Part shown: piece after piece, positions 1-8,015 of the stretch
Layout: every line of letters starts with the position of its first letter
Position numbering within the stretch: position 1 is the first letter of the stretch
Assembly: GCA_943328975.2 (NCBI GenBank)
Contig: CALQCC020000041.1
Location: 1 to 38,375, forward strand
Source: Bordetella parapertussis
GTDB lineage: Bacteria > Acidobacteriota > Terriglobia > Bryobacterales > Bryobacteraceae
Reading direction: 5' to 3'
Length of the DNA stretch: 38,375 nt
The notes under the pieces: generated by a model
The model's database searches: none
The model's input: only the letters and a program-made list of their open reading frames with translations
What the model was told of the DNA's origin: nothing
Position numbers and translations under genes: made by a program

Positions 1-1058
1 AGCGCCGGGATGATGCCTTCAGTGCGTGCCAGCCGCTGGGCTGCGGTCAGCGCATCTTTATCGTTGCAGGAGGTGTATTCGGCGCGGTGCTGATCGTGAA
101 GCATGGCGTGTTCGGGTCCGATGAGAACGTAGTCGAGACCAGCGGACACCGAGTGCGTGATTGCGGCTTGTCCGTCTTCGTTCTGCAACATATAAGTGTA
201 CGCGCCGTGGAGCACTCCGGGCGATCCACCTTCAAAGCGCGCGGCGTGTTCGCCCAGTGCGAAGCTGCGTCCGCCGGCTTCGACGCCGATGAGCTGCACG
301 TCATCATTGAGGAAGGCGTGGAAGATTCCGATGGCGTTGGAGCCGCCGCCGACACATGCGATCACGGTGTCCGGCAAACGCCCTTCGGCCTGCAGGATAT
401 CAGCGCGGGCTTCCTGGCCAATCACTCTATGGAAATCGCGGACCATCATCGGGTAAGGATGGGCGCCCAGCGCGGAGCCGAGCAAGTAGTGCGTGGAGTT
501 GACGTTGGTCACCCAATCGCGCATGGCTTCGCTGATAGCGTCCTTCAAGGTGCGGCTGCCATTGGCGACGCCGACTACTTTCGCGCCCAGCAGGCGCATG
601 CGGAAGACGTTGAGGCGCTGACGGCGCATGTCTTCTTCGCCCATGTAGACGACACATTCAAGGCCGAAAAGTGCGCAAACGGTCGCGGTGGCGACGCCGT
701 GCTGCCCTGCTCCGGTTTCGGCGATGATCCGTTGCTTGCCCATGCGGCGCGCGAGCAGTGCTTGTCCGAGGCAGTTGTTAATTTTATGCGCGCCGGTGTG
801 GAGCAAGTCTTCGCGCTTCAAATAAATCTTCGCGCCGCCGAGTTGTTCGCTGAGACGCTTGCAATAGTAGAGCGGCGTAGGGCGACCGGCGTAGTGGTGC
901 AGCAGGTTGGAAAGCTCGGCTTGGAACGCTGGGTCGGCGCTGGCTTCGCGATAGGCGATCTCCAGTTCTTCCAGCGGAGCCATCAATACTTCAGGGACGA
1001 AGCGGCCACCGTAGGGTCCGAAGTGCCCGGTGGCGTCGGGCTGCGTCGCGGTTGTCAT
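1..1058 (-). CDS. trpB: Tryptophan synthase beta subunit, C-terminus cut by window edge
   Basis: TrpB condenses indole with L-serine to tryptophan using PLP, in complex with TrpA in the cytoplasm. The minus strand reads [20 protein letters not shown] from an ATG at 1058, then the PLP-lysine motif HTGAHKINN (Lys about residue 92), [20 protein letters not shown] and the phosphate-binding loop GGGSNA (about 237-242). All are canonical TrpB motifs at family-typical positions. 352 codons are inside the window; the family is about 400 residues, so roughly 50 residues lie beyond base 1. The ATG overlaps the trpF stop as ATGA, so translation is coupled, and GGAGG lies just upstream. trpA would be expected next, outside the window. 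A long reading frame on the opposite strand (87-1082) is only its shadow. Confidence 0.97.
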   Translation of the reverse strand, partial: MTTATQPDATGHFGPYGGRFVPEVLMAPLEELEIAYREASADPAFQAELSNLLHHYAGRPTPLYYCKRLSEQLGGAKIYLKREDLLHTGAHKINNCLGQALLARRMGKQRIIAETGAGQHGVATATVCALFGLECVVYMGEEDMRRQRLNVFRMRLLGAKVVGVANGSRTLKDAISEAMRDWVTNVNSTHYLLGSALGAHPYPMMVRDFHRVIGQEARADILQAEGRLPDTVIACVGGGSNAIGIFHAFLNDDVQLIGVEAGGRSFALGEHAARFEGGSPGVLHGAYTYMLQNEDGQAAITHSVSAGLDYVLIGPEHAMLHDQHRAEYTSCNDKDALTAAQRLARTEGIIPA

Positions 1059-1618
1059 TGTGCTGCCTCCTGCGCGGCTTGAACGAAGCGGCGCACCTTG
1101 TCATGATCTTTTATTCCCGGCGAAACTTCCAAGCCGGAACTGGCGTCGACACCCCACGGGCGCGCGACGCGAATGGCTTCCGCGACGTTCGACGGATTGA
1201 GTCCACCGGCGACGATGACTTTACCGGCGACGTCGCGGGCTTCGGCCCAATCAAAGCCGATGCCGTTGGCGGGGCCGTCTAAAAGCACAGCATCGGAGTT
1301 CGCCGCGAGCTTGAGGTCCACGCCGTCGCGAACGCGGAAGGCTCGCCACACCCGGGGGCCTTCGGGAGTCTCGCCGCCGTAGAGTTGCACTACATCGAGT
1401 TGCGCGGCTCGCGTGATTTCTTCGAGTGTTGCGGCGGTTTCGTCTTCGAAGATACCCACTTTCAAGACGTTCAGATCTTTGCCCAACTCCGCAGCGGCCT
1501 CGGGAGTAACATAGCGCGGGCTGCGCTTGACGAAGATGAAGCCGATCGCCGTAGCGCCCGCTTCTACGGCCGCTTCGGCGTCTTGGCGACGGGTGATTCC
1601 GCACACCTTGATCATCAT
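1055..1618 (-). CDS. trpF: Phosphoribosylanthranilate isomerase
   Basis: TrpF converts N-(5-phosphoribosyl)anthranilate to the 1-carboxyphenylamino-deoxyribulose phosphate used by TrpC. The 187-residue protein is a single TIM barrel, slightly shorter than the usual 195-210. Visible motifs are the N-terminal IKVCGIT with the catalytic Cys (residue 6), [12 protein letters not shown], the second catalytic Asp in AVLLDG, the phosphate-binding GGLNPSNV and the C-terminal GVDASSGLE. It starts with two Met codons; the first (1618) overlaps the trpC stop as ATGA. It sits between trpC and trpB in a tightly coupled trpCFB order. The separate trpF rules out a TrpC-TrpF fusion. Confidence 0.97.
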   Translation of the reverse strand: MMIKVCGITRRQDAEAAVEAGATAIGFIFVKRSPRYVTPEAAAELGKDLNVLKVGIFEDETAATLEEITRAAQLDVVQLYGGETPEGPRVWRAFRVRDGVDLKLAANSDAVLLDGPANGIGFDWAEARDVAGKVIVAGGLNPSNVAEAIRVARPWGVDASSGLEVSPGIKDHDKVRRFVQAAQEAAQ

Positions 1619-2397
1619 GCTCGTAGCGCCTTCAGCGCGGCTGCGGGATCGGAGGATTTCATCAAGTGCTCGCCGACGAGGAATGCTTGGAAGCCGGCTG
1701 CTTCGAGTTTCATCACATCGGCTCGGGAGTGGATGCCGCTTTCGGCGACTTTCACGACGTCTGACGGGATGCGCTCAGCGAGTTTCAGTGATGTATCGAG
1801 GGTCACTTCAAAGGTGTGCAAATTGCGATTGTTGACGCCGATGATGGTGGCTCCTGATCCGATGGCGGATTGCAGTTCGTCGCCATCGTGCACTTCGACG
1901 AGGGCGGCCATGCCGAAGCTGGCTGCGAGCTCACGCAAGCGGCGCATTTCGGATTCGGTGAGGATTGCGGCGATTAACAGGATCGCGTCGGCATTGTGGG
2001 CAGCGGCTTCTATGACGTGGAGTTCGTCGATGGTGAAGTCCTTACGCAGCACGGGAAGTGGAACTGCGTTGCGCGCGGCCTCGAGATCGGCGAAGCTGCC
2101 CTGGAAGTAATCGCGATCGGTGAGGACGCTGAGGCAAGTGGCTCCGCCGGCGAAGTAGGTGCGCGCGATCGTGGCGGGATCGTAGTTTTTGAGGAACACG
2201 CCTTTGCTGGGCGAGGCCTTCTTGATCTCCGCAATCACTGCGGGTTTGTTGGCTAGTAGCGCGGCGCGGAAATCGCGAGCGGGAAGCCGGGTCGCGGCGC
2301 GGCGCTCCAGATCGGGTCGCACCCCGGCGAGCTGGGCCAGCTCGGAGCGTTTCGTATCCACAATTCGGGCGAGGATGTCGGGGACGGCGTGCACCAT
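1615..2397 (-). CDS. trpC: Indole-3-glycerol-phosphate synthase
   Basis: TrpC closes the indole ring (CdRP to indole-3-glycerol phosphate). 260 residues, normal for a monofunctional enzyme. Catalytic motifs visible: IKKASPSKG, LRKDFTIDE with the catalytic Lys, GVNNRNL and VAESGI near the C-terminal phosphate site. The start chosen is ATG at 2397 (MVHAVPDILARIV), which gives the usual N-terminus. No Shine-Dalgarno sequence stands before it, and the start codon lies inside one arm of an inverted repeat (2394-2433), so initiation may be regulated or leaderless. It is the first gene of the leftward trpC-trpF-trpB group; trpE, trpG and trpD are not in the window. Confidence 0.96.
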   Translation of the reverse strand: MVHAVPDILARIVDTKRSELAQLAGVRPDLERRAATRLPARDFRAALLANKPAVIAEIKKASPSKGVFLKNYDPATIARTYFAGGATCLSVLTDRDYFQGSFADLEAARNAVPLPVLRKDFTIDELHVIEAAAHNADAILLIAAILTESEMRRLRELAASFGMAALVEVHDGDELQSAIGSGATIIGVNNRNLHTFEVTLDTSLKLAERIPSDVVKVAESGIHSRADVMKLEAAGFQAFLVGEHLMKSSDPAAALKALRA

Positions 2398-2433
2398 GAA
2401 AACAGGGAAATTTCATGGTAGCATCCCATGAAA
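2394..2433. promoter_or_regulatory. Triple alternating 8-bp repeat between trp and his operons
   Basis: Three exact copies of CCATGAAA alternate in orientation: 2394-2401 forward, 2411-2418 inverted, 2426-2433 forward, separated by 9 and 7 bases. On the trp (minus) strand the middle copy can pair with either flanking copy. Pairing with the downstream copy would bury the trpC ATG (2397), while pairing with the upstream copy would free it. Alternatively, as DNA, the perfect 8-bp palindrome with 7-bp spacer at 2411-2433 could be an operator for a dimeric repressor; it covers where a -35 element of the his promoter would be. Function is inference; the repeat itself is seen. Confidence 0.5.
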
Positions 2434-2448
2434 CCGCAAAAAGTCTGG

Positions 2449-2454
2449 TATAGT
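2449..2454 (+). promoter_or_regulatory. Probable -10 box of the his operon
   Basis: TATAGT stands 8 bases before the hisL ATG, preceded by TGG. Transcription would start near 2461, only about two bases before the ATG, giving an almost leaderless mRNA. No convincing TTGACA-like -35 is seen at the right distance (about 2426-2431 reads CCATGA, part of the inverted repeat), so an activator or the extended context may matter. Confidence 0.45.
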
Positions 2455-2462
2455 GTTATTTC

Positions 2463-2540
2463 ATGTTCGTCGCGCGCACTCATCATCATTTGCACCACGG
2501 CCATTCCAGCCATGGTTTCACGCGACGGGCTCACGCGTAG
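2463..2540 (+). CDS. hisL: His operon leader peptide
   Basis: A 25-codon frame starting at ATG 2463 and ending at TAG 2538-2540 contains eight His codons: HHH at residues 7-9, HH at 11-12, and single His at 14, 17 and 24 (core THHHLHHGHSSHG). One third of the peptide is histidine, placed directly before a terminator and the first his gene. This is the hallmark of ribosome-mediated attenuation, as known from enterobacterial hisL, although the peptide sequence differs. Codons CAT and CAC are both used. No SD precedes the ATG; a TATAGT box 8 bases upstream suggests a leaderless start. The peptide has no function beyond sensing charged tRNA-His. Too short for ordinary gene callers. Confidence 0.85.
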   Translation: MFVARTHHHLHHGHSSHGFTRRAHA

Positions 2541-2575
2541 TCACCAAACGCAATTGAGGATTTTCTTTGAGCCCG
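2520..2575 (+). promoter_or_regulatory. Antiterminator region of the his attenuator
   Basis: CGGGCTCA at 2526-2533, inside codons 22-24 of hisL, is perfectly complementary to TGAGCCCG at 2568-2575, which is the 5' arm of the downstream terminator. The two structures are mutually exclusive. ACGCG (2520-2524) and CGCGT (2534-2538) can form a small hairpin presenting the antiterminator strand in its 9-nt loop. A ribosome stalled at His codons 7-17 leaves 2526-2533 free for antitermination; one reaching the stop at 2538 covers it, allowing termination. Pairings are seen; the mechanism is by analogy with enteric his and trp attenuators. Confidence 0.72.
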
Positions 2576-2602
2576 CCGGAATCCGGTGGGCTTTTTGTTT
2601 TT
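2570..2602 (+). terminator. Intrinsic terminator (attenuator) before hisI
   Basis: GCCCGCCGG (2571-2579) pairs with CCGGTGGGC (2583-2591), nine base pairs with one G-U, around a three-base loop AAT. It is followed by TTTTTGTTTTT (2592-2602). This is a strong Rho-independent terminator placed 14 bases before the hisI start and 30 bases after the hisL stop, so it must act as an attenuator rather than an end-of-operon signal. Confidence 0.9.
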
Positions 2603-2615
2603 CAAGGTACGAATC

Positions 2616-2990
2616 ATGCAACTAGATTTTAAGAAACTCGACGGCCTACTGTGTGCCGTGATCCAAGACTGGAAGACCAATGAGGTCCTGATGGTCGGCT
2701 TCATGAATGAAGAGGCTTGGAAGAAGACGGTGGAAACGGGCTGCGCGTGGTTCTATAGCCGCACGCGGAACAAGCAGTGGATGAAGGGCGAATCGTCCGG
2801 CCACAAGCTGGTGGTCAAAGAGATTTGCACCGATTGCGACGTCGATACAGTGCTCTTGAAAGTGGAAGCGCTGGGTCCGGGGGTGTGCCATGAAGGCTAC
2901 CAGAGTTGTTTCTTCCGCACGCTGGTGGACGGCGAGTGGAAGGTGAACGCGGAGCGCGCATACGATCCTAAGGCGGTTTACGGAAACTAA
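2616..2990 (+). CDS. hisI: Phosphoribosyl-AMP cyclohydrolase
   Basis: HisI opens the adenine ring of PR-AMP, the third step of histidine synthesis. 124 residues, typical for the stand-alone enzyme. Zinc and magnesium ligand motifs are visible: [31 protein letters not shown] and CHEGYQSCF. The start MQLDFKKLD (ATG 2616) is chosen because an in-frame upstream ATG at 2586 lies inside the terminator hairpin; AAGG at 2604-2607 is a suitable ribosome site. There is no C-terminal HisE (PR-ATP pyrophosphatase) domain, and hisE is not elsewhere in this operon. First structural gene of the his operon; its stop overlaps the hisG start by one base (TAATG). Confidence 0.96.
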   Translation: MQLDFKKLDGLLCAVIQDWKTNEVLMVGFMNEEAWKKTVETGCAWFYSRTRNKQWMKGESSGHKLVVKEICTDCDVDTVLLKVEALGPGVCHEGYQSCFFRTLVDGEWKVNAERAYDPKAVYGN

Positions 2991-3859
2991 TGAAACTCAA
3001 ACTCGGCATTCCTAAAGGCAGCTTGGAAAACGCGACCGTCGATCTATTCCGGCGCGCAGGCTTTCAGATCACGGTGAGCAGCCGCTCGTACTTCCCTGCG
3101 ATTGACGATCCGGATATCGAATGCATGCTGATTCGCGCGCAGGAGATGGCTCGTTACGTGGAGGACGGCGTTCTGGACGCGGGTCTCACGGGCCGCGATT
3201 GGGTGGAAGAGAACAACGCCAACGTTCATGCGGTTGCGGATCTGGTCTATTCCAAAGCGAGCTTCGGCAAGGTGCGCTGGGTGCTGGCGGTGCCGGAGAC
3301 TTCGTCCGTGCAATCGGTGAAGGATCTGGAAGGCAAGATCATCGCGACCGAACTGGTGGAGGCGACCAAGCGTTACCTCAAGGCCAATGGCGTGACCGCG
3401 AAGGTGGAGTTTAGCTGGGGCGCGACGGAAGTGAAGCCGCCGGTGTTGGCCGACGCGATCGTCGAAGTGACGGAGACTGGCTCCTCATTGCGCGCGAACA
3501 AATTGCGGATCGTCGAAACGTTGATGGAATCGAACACGCAGTTGATCGCGAACGTGGATGCCTGGAAAGACGACTGGAAGCGTCGCAAGCTGGAAGACAT
3601 GAAGATGTTGCTCAATGGCGCGATCGCCGCGCTGGGCAAGGTCGGCATGATGCTCAACGTGGAGAAGAAGAACTTGGCTGCTGTGCTGGCTGTGCTGCCG
3701 GCGTTGAAGAATCCGACCATTTCGAATTTGAGTGATGGCGAGTGGTTGGCGCTGAACACCATCCTGGATGAGTCGACGGTACGCACCATCATTCCTCGTC
3801 TCAAAGAGGCTGGCGCGCAGGGCATCGTTGAATATCCTTTGAACAAGATCGTGATGTAA
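2990..3859 (+). CDS. hisG: ATP phosphoribosyltransferase, long form
   Basis: HisG catalyses the first committed step, ATP + PRPP to PR-ATP, and is the feedback target of histidine. 289 residues is the long form: catalytic part to about residue 210 ([35 protein letters not shown], then [17 protein letters not shown]) followed by a C-terminal regulatory ACT-like domain ([20 protein letters not shown]...). The long form does not need HisZ, which agrees with the absence of hisZ here. Start ATG overlaps the hisI stop by one base. Confidence 0.97.
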   Translation: MKLKLGIPKGSLENATVDLFRRAGFQITVSSRSYFPAIDDPDIECMLIRAQEMARYVEDGVLDAGLTGRDWVEENNANVHAVADLVYSKASFGKVRWVLAVPETSSVQSVKDLEGKIIATELVEATKRYLKANGVTAKVEFSWGATEVKPPVLADAIVEVTETGSSLRANKLRIVETLMESNTQLIANVDAWKDDWKRRKLEDMKMLLNGAIAALGKVGMMLNVEKKNLAAVLAVLPALKNPTISNLSDGEWLALNTILDESTVRTIIPRLKEAGAQGIVEYPLNKIVM

Positions 3860-5116
3860 ATGATTCGAATCCTAGAGCACAAAGACGCGCGCTCCCTGGT
3901 GACGCGCAAAACGCAACGGCTCGACGAAGCCGAACGGATCGTCGCGCCGATCCTGGACGACGTGCGCACGCGGGGCGACGAAGCGTTGCTGGAATACGCG
4001 CGCAAGTTCGACCGGTTCGAAGGCAACAGCGTACGGATTCCGGTAGCGGGCAAGCTTTCGAAAGAGTTCCTCGGCGCGGTTGAAGTTGCCGCGACGAACA
4101 TTCGAGAGTACGCGCGGTTGCAACTGCCGGTGGAGAAGATGGTGGAGTATCCGGATGGACGCAGGCTGGGGCAGATCGTGCGACCGCTCGATTCGATGGG
4201 CGCTTACACTCCCGCCGGGCGATATCCGTTGCCTTCGACGTTACTGATGAACGTGATTCCGGCCCAAGAGGCGGGGGTCAAGACCACGTGCGTGGCTTGC
4301 CCACATCCGAGTCCTGAGATTTTGGGGATCGCGGAATGGCTCGGCGTGACGCACTTCTTTCAGATGGGCGGCGCGCAGGCGATTGCGGCGATGGCGTTCG
4401 GGACCGCGACGGTGCCACGCGTGGATCGAATCGTGGGTCCGGGAAACATCTATGTCGCGGCTGCTAAGAAGTTGATCGCGGGCGAGACTGGGATCGATTT
4501 CGTCGCGGGACCAACGGAGATCGTCATCATCGCGACAGAGGGGAATCCTCGCTGGATCGCGGCGGACATGTTGGCGCAGGCGGAGCATGACGTGGATGCA
4601 TCGTCAATTCTGCTCACGACGTCGCACGCGCTGGCTGCGGCCGTCTCTGAAGAATTGGAACGTCAGCTTGCGATTCTCCCGACCGCAGCGGTGGCGCGAC
4701 CGTCGATCGACAACAATGGCGCGATCGTGATCGTCGATTCGATGGACCAGGCGATCGAGTTTTCCAATGCCCTGGCACCGGAGCATCTCGCGTTGCATGA
4801 TGCGAGCCTGTTGGGCTCGATTCAAAATGCGGGGTCGGTGTTCTTGGGACCGTCGAGCCCGGAAGCAGCGGGCGATTATGCGTCGGGACCGAATCACGTT
4901 TTGCCGACGTCGGGACAGGCGCGACTGCGCGGTGGTTTGTCGGCGGCGGATTTTGTGAAGGTCGTTTCTGTGCAGGAATTACGACCGGAAGCACTGGCGC
5001 GTTTGACGCCGGCGATTACGATGCTGGCGCGGGCCGAAGGACTGGAAGCGCACGCCAGATCGGTGGAGGCGCGCCAGACAGGTGCGCGGGAAAGCGAGGC
5101 TGGGCAACATGACTGA
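3860..5116 (+). CDS. hisD: Histidinol dehydrogenase
   Basis: HisD performs the last two oxidations, L-histidinol to L-histidine, with NAD and zinc. 418 residues, family-typical. Signature motifs: GAYTPAGRYPLPSTLLM, VDRIVGPGNIYVAAAKKLI, AGPTEIVIIA, the zinc-ligand region LAQAEHDVDASSILLT (Gln and His), DYASGPNHVLPTSGQAR (Asp) and a C-terminal His in LEAHARSV. The ATG follows the hisG TAA directly with no gap. The last 8 bases overlap the chosen start of hisC. Confidence 0.98.
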   Translation: MIRILEHKDARSLVTRKTQRLDEAERIVAPILDDVRTRGDEALLEYARKFDRFEGNSVRIPVAGKLSKEFLGAVEVAATNIREYARLQLPVEKMVEYPDGRRLGQIVRPLDSMGAYTPAGRYPLPSTLLMNVIPAQEAGVKTTCVACPHPSPEILGIAEWLGVTHFFQMGGAQAIAAMAFGTATVPRVDRIVGPGNIYVAAAKKLIAGETGIDFVAGPTEIVIIATEGNPRWIAADMLAQAEHDVDASSILLTTSHALAAAVSEELERQLAILPTAAVARPSIDNNGAIVIVDSMDQAIEFSNALAPEHLALHDASLLGSIQNAGSVFLGPSSPEAAGDYASGPNHVLPTSGQARLRGGLSAADFVKVVSVQELRPEALARLTPAITMLARAEGLEAHARSVEARQTGARESEAGQHD

Positions 5117-6170
5117 TGGTCCTCAACCGCGTGAAGCGGTCCGGCAGATGGCTCCATACTCGCCGCCTACGGGTGGACGGTCGGGCAAGCTGCGGCTGGA
5201 TTTTAACGAGAATACTGTCGGGTGTTCGCCGAAGGTGATTGAAGCGATCTCGAAGTATCTGACGGCGGATCACTTGTCGGTGTATCCGGAATACGTCGAG
5301 GCGATGTCAGAGCTTGCCAGCTTCTTCAAGGTCAAGCAAGACGAGTTCGCGATGACCAATGGCACCGACGAAGCGATCCAGGTGTTGATCAACACCTACA
5401 TCGACGATGGCGACGATGTACTGCTGCTGCGGCCTTCGTATGCGATGTATCGATTCTATGCCGAGGTCGCGGGCGGTTCTGTGCGCGAGTTGGAGTATCG
5501 CAAGAAAGACCTGTCGTTTCCGATCGATGAGTTTCTGGAAGCTCTGCGGCCCGAGACGAAGGCGGTGCTCATTGCCAATCCGAACAATCCGACGGGCACC
5601 GGTGTGAGTTTGGAACAGATCGAACTCATATTGGAGACCGCTCCTGAGGCGGCGGTGTTGATCGATGAAGCGTACTTTGAATTCTGCGGCGTGACGGTGC
5701 TGCCATGGATTCGCAAGTACCCCAACCTCTTTGTAAGCCGCACGTTTTCGAAAGTGTACGGCATGGCCGCGATGCGCTGCGGCTGCATCTTTTCGAACAA
5801 GGATAATGTTCAGTGGATGCGCAAAGCTCAGTCTCCGTACAGCGTGAACATGCTGGCTGCGGTGGCGGCTCGGGCTGCGGTGCAAGACACCGAATACATT
5901 GCCCGCTATGTGGGCGAGATCCTCGCAGCTCGCGAGTTGGCGTATTTCGGGCTCGACAAACTCAACATCCCGTACTTCATGAGCCAGGCGAATTTCGTCC
6001 TGTTCCGCGCGGGAGATCGCGCGATTGAGATTCGCGATGCCTTGCGCGCGCGCGGCGTTTTGATTCGCGACCGCAGCTATGAACTTCCGGGCTGCGTGCG
6101 CGTGACCATCGGCACACGGGAACAGATCCAACGATTCCTCACGGAGCTGGAGAGCCTGTGGAACAAATAG
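5109..6170 (+). CDS. hisC: Histidinol-phosphate aminotransferase
   Basis: HisC transaminates imidazole-acetol phosphate to histidinol phosphate, PLP-dependent, fold type I. With start ATG 5109 the protein has 353 residues and begins MTDGPQPREAVRQMAPYSPP, the usual HisC N-terminus. GAGG at 5096-5099 is well spaced for it, so I prefer it to an in-frame ATG at 5082. Motifs: LDFNENTVGCSP, ANPNNPTGT (PLP and carboxylate contacts), LIDEAYFEF with the PLP-N1 Asp, and SRTFSKVYGMAAMRCG with the Schiff-base Lys at about 215. Overlaps hisD by 8 bases and the next gene by 13. Confidence 0.97.
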   Translation: MTDGPQPREAVRQMAPYSPPTGGRSGKLRLDFNENTVGCSPKVIEAISKYLTADHLSVYPEYVEAMSELASFFKVKQDEFAMTNGTDEAIQVLINTYIDDGDDVLLLRPSYAMYRFYAEVAGGSVRELEYRKKDLSFPIDEFLEALRPETKAVLIANPNNPTGTGVSLEQIELILETAPEAAVLIDEAYFEFCGVTVLPWIRKYPNLFVSRTFSKVYGMAAMRCGCIFSNKDNVQWMRKAQSPYSVNMLAAVAARAAVQDTEYIARYVGEILAARELAYFGLDKLNIPYFMSQANFVLFRAGDRAIEIRDALRARGVLIRDRSYELPGCVRVTIGTREQIQRFLTELESLWNK

Positions 6171-6832
6171 TCGTTTTCGATATGGACGGAGTGCTGGCCG
6201 AGGTCACCGAGTCGTATCGTCAGGCCATCGTTGAAACAGTGTTCCACTTCACCGGCCATCGCATTGAGCGCGATGTGATTCAAGACTACAAGAATCTAGG
6301 CGGATGGAACAACGATTGGGCGTTGTCACAAAAGATCGCGCTCGACCTGGGCACTGAGCTTCCGTACGAAACGGTGGTCGACTACTTCAACGAAATCTTC
6401 ATCGGGCCGAACCATGGCGACGGATTGATCTCGCGCGAAAGCTGGTTCCCGGAGCCGGGGATGCTGGAACGATTGAGCCAACGGTTCGGGATCGCTTTGT
6501 TTACGGGTCGCCTGAAGTATGAAGCCGAGATCACGTTGAAGCGGTTCGCGCCGGGGATCGTATTCGATCCGATGTTATGCGCGGAGCATGTGGCGAAGAG
6601 CAAGCCTGCTCCGGATGGGTTGTTGGACATTCAGCGACTGAAGCCAGGGGCAAAGCTTTGGTATGTGGGCGATACGGTCGACGACGCGCGGTCGGCACGT
6701 GCCGCAGGGGTGCCGTTCATCGGCATCGCGGCGCAAAACCATTCCACGCGCGCGGAGATTCTGCGCCTGTTTGACGAAGAGAAGGCGATTGCCGTAGTTG
6801 AGAACGTGAACGAAATCGAGGGAGTTCTGTGA
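6158..6832 (+). CDS. HAD-family phosphatase in his operon, candidate histidinol-phosphatase
   Basis: A 224-residue HAD subfamily IA hydrolase. All four motifs are present: [10 protein letters not shown] (nucleophile Asp8, acid-base Asp10), ALFTGR (Thr116), KSKPAPDG (Lys149) and [12 protein letters not shown] (Asp172, Asp176). The start is GTG 6158, overlapping hisC by 13 bases, with GGAG just upstream; its stop overlaps hisB as GTGA. Embedding between hisC and hisB, exactly where histidinol-phosphate is made, and the absence of any other histidinol-phosphatase in the operon (hisB here is monofunctional) make it the likely HisN-type enzyme. Substrate is inferred from context only; HAD proteins are promiscuous, and a house-cleaning phosphatase cannot be excluded. 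Confidence 0.82.
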   Translation: MEQIVVFDMDGVLAEVTESYRQAIVETVFHFTGHRIERDVIQDYKNLGGWNNDWALSQKIALDLGTELPYETVVDYFNEIFIGPNHGDGLISRESWFPEPGMLERLSQRFGIALFTGRLKYEAEITLKRFAPGIVFDPMLCAEHVAKSKPAPDGLLDIQRLKPGAKLWYVGDTVDDARSARAAGVPFIGIAAQNHSTRAEILRLFDEEKAIAVVENVNEIEGVL

Positions 6833-7416
6833 GAACGGCGACTATCAAACGCGACACGAAAGAGACGCAGATCCGCGGCACGCTGAAGATCGAAGGCAAG
6901 GGCGTCTACGAGATTTCAACTGGCATCCGCTTCTTCGATCACATGCTGGAGTTGTTTACGAAACACGGCGGATTCGACCTCAAACTCACCGCGAAGGGCG
7001 ACCTCGACGTGGATCAGCACCACACGGTGGAAGACGTCGGCATCGTGCTGGGGCAGTTGTTTTCCAAGGCACTGGGCGACCGGCGAGGCATCAATCGCGC
7101 GGGATACTTCGTGTTGCCGATGGATGAGACGCTCTCGGTGGTCGCTGTGGACATGGGCGGTCGACCGGCGCTGGTGTATAAGGACCTGGTGAAGACGCGG
7201 CTCGTCGGCGATCTACAGACTGAGTTGGTACACGATTTCTTCGATGGCTTCGTAACGCACGCGGGCGCGAACTTGCATGCGAAGATCCTCTACGGTCGGT
7301 CGAACCATCACAAGATTGAAGCGATCTTCAAGTGTTTCGCACGCGCGATGCGTTACGCGTGCTCGACGGATGAGCGCTTGAAGGATCAGTTACCATCGAC
7401 AAAGGGGCTGCTGTGA
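6829..7416 (+). CDS. hisB: Imidazoleglycerol-phosphate dehydratase
   Basis: HisB dehydrates IGP to imidazole-acetol phosphate using manganese. 195 residues: the dehydratase only, without the N-terminal phosphatase domain found in enteric bacteria. Motifs [34 protein letters not shown] and [17 protein letters not shown] supply the His/Glu metal ligands. Start is GTG 6829, overlapping the preceding TGA by four bases (GTGA). The separate HAD gene just upstream would supply the phosphatase activity. Confidence 0.97.
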   Translation: MRTATIKRDTKETQIRGTLKIEGKGVYEISTGIRFFDHMLELFTKHGGFDLKLTAKGDLDVDQHHTVEDVGIVLGQLFSKALGDRRGINRAGYFVLPMDETLSVVAVDMGGRPALVYKDLVKTRLVGDLQTELVHDFFDGFVTHAGANLHAKILYGRSNHHKIEAIFKCFARAMRYACSTDERLKDQLPSTKGLL

Positions 7417-8015
7417 TTTCGGTATTCGACTACGGCGCGGGGAACTTGCAGTCCGTGCAGAACACCCTGGGCGCGATCGGAGCCGAGTACGAATTGATCC
7501 GCGACGCGGCCAGCATTGAGCGGTCGCACAAGATCATCCTGCCGGGCGTGGGGCATTTCGGGCAGATGATGCGGGCGCTGGACACGCTGGGTGTGCGCGA
7601 CGCATTGATCGAACGGATTCGCGTGGGCATTCCGTTCCTGGGGATCTGCCTGGGCTTGCAGGCGCTGTTCACGTCGAGCGAGGAAGCTCCAGAAGAACGC
7701 GGGCTCGGCATTTATCCGGGCACGGTAAAGCGCTTCCAAGGGGACGTGCGCATTCCGCACATGGGCTGGAATACGCTGCAGCCTGTGATCGCGGATAGCC
7801 GCTTGCTGCGCGGCACGGGCGATCAACCCTACGTTTACTTCGCGAACAGTTACTACTGCCCGCTGATCGCTGAAACCTCTGCGACGTGCGACTATACGCG
7901 CAGCTTCACGGCAGCGGTGGAACGTTACAACGTGTGCGGCGTGCAGTTTCATCCGGAGAAGTCGGGCGCAGTGGGATTGCAGATCGTGCGGAACTTTATC
8001 GAGAACGTATGTTAG
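7413..8015 (+). CDS. hisH: Imidazole glycerol phosphate synthase, glutaminase subunit
   Basis: HisH hydrolyses glutamine and channels ammonia to HisF. 200 residues, class I amidotransferase. Catalytic triad visible: Cys79 in [11 protein letters not shown], His180 and Glu182 in [11 protein letters not shown]-terminus [14 protein letters not shown] is canonical. Start is GTG 7413, overlapping the hisB stop (GTGA). Its end overlaps the hisF start by 7 bases, fitting equimolar production of the HisFH complex. Confidence 0.97.
   Translation: MISVFDYGAGNLQSVQNTLGAIGAEYELIRDAASIERSHKIILPGVGHFGQMMRALDTLGVRDALIERIRVGIPFLGICLGLQALFTSSEEAPEERGLGIYPGTVKRFQGDVRIPHMGWNTLQPVIADSRLLRGTGDQPYVYFANSYYCPLIAETSATCDYTRSFTAAVERYNVCGVQFHPEKSGAVGLQIVRNFIENVC

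Noticed and set aside
87-1082. 331-residue plus-strand reading frame
   Set aside because: Antisense to trpB, whose motifs are unmistakable on the minus strand; composition is that of a shadow frame.
2253-2534. 93-residue minus-strand frame upstream of trpC, considered as a trp leader peptide
   Set aside because: Few Trp codons, no adjacent terminator, and it overlaps trpC out of frame and hisL antisense.
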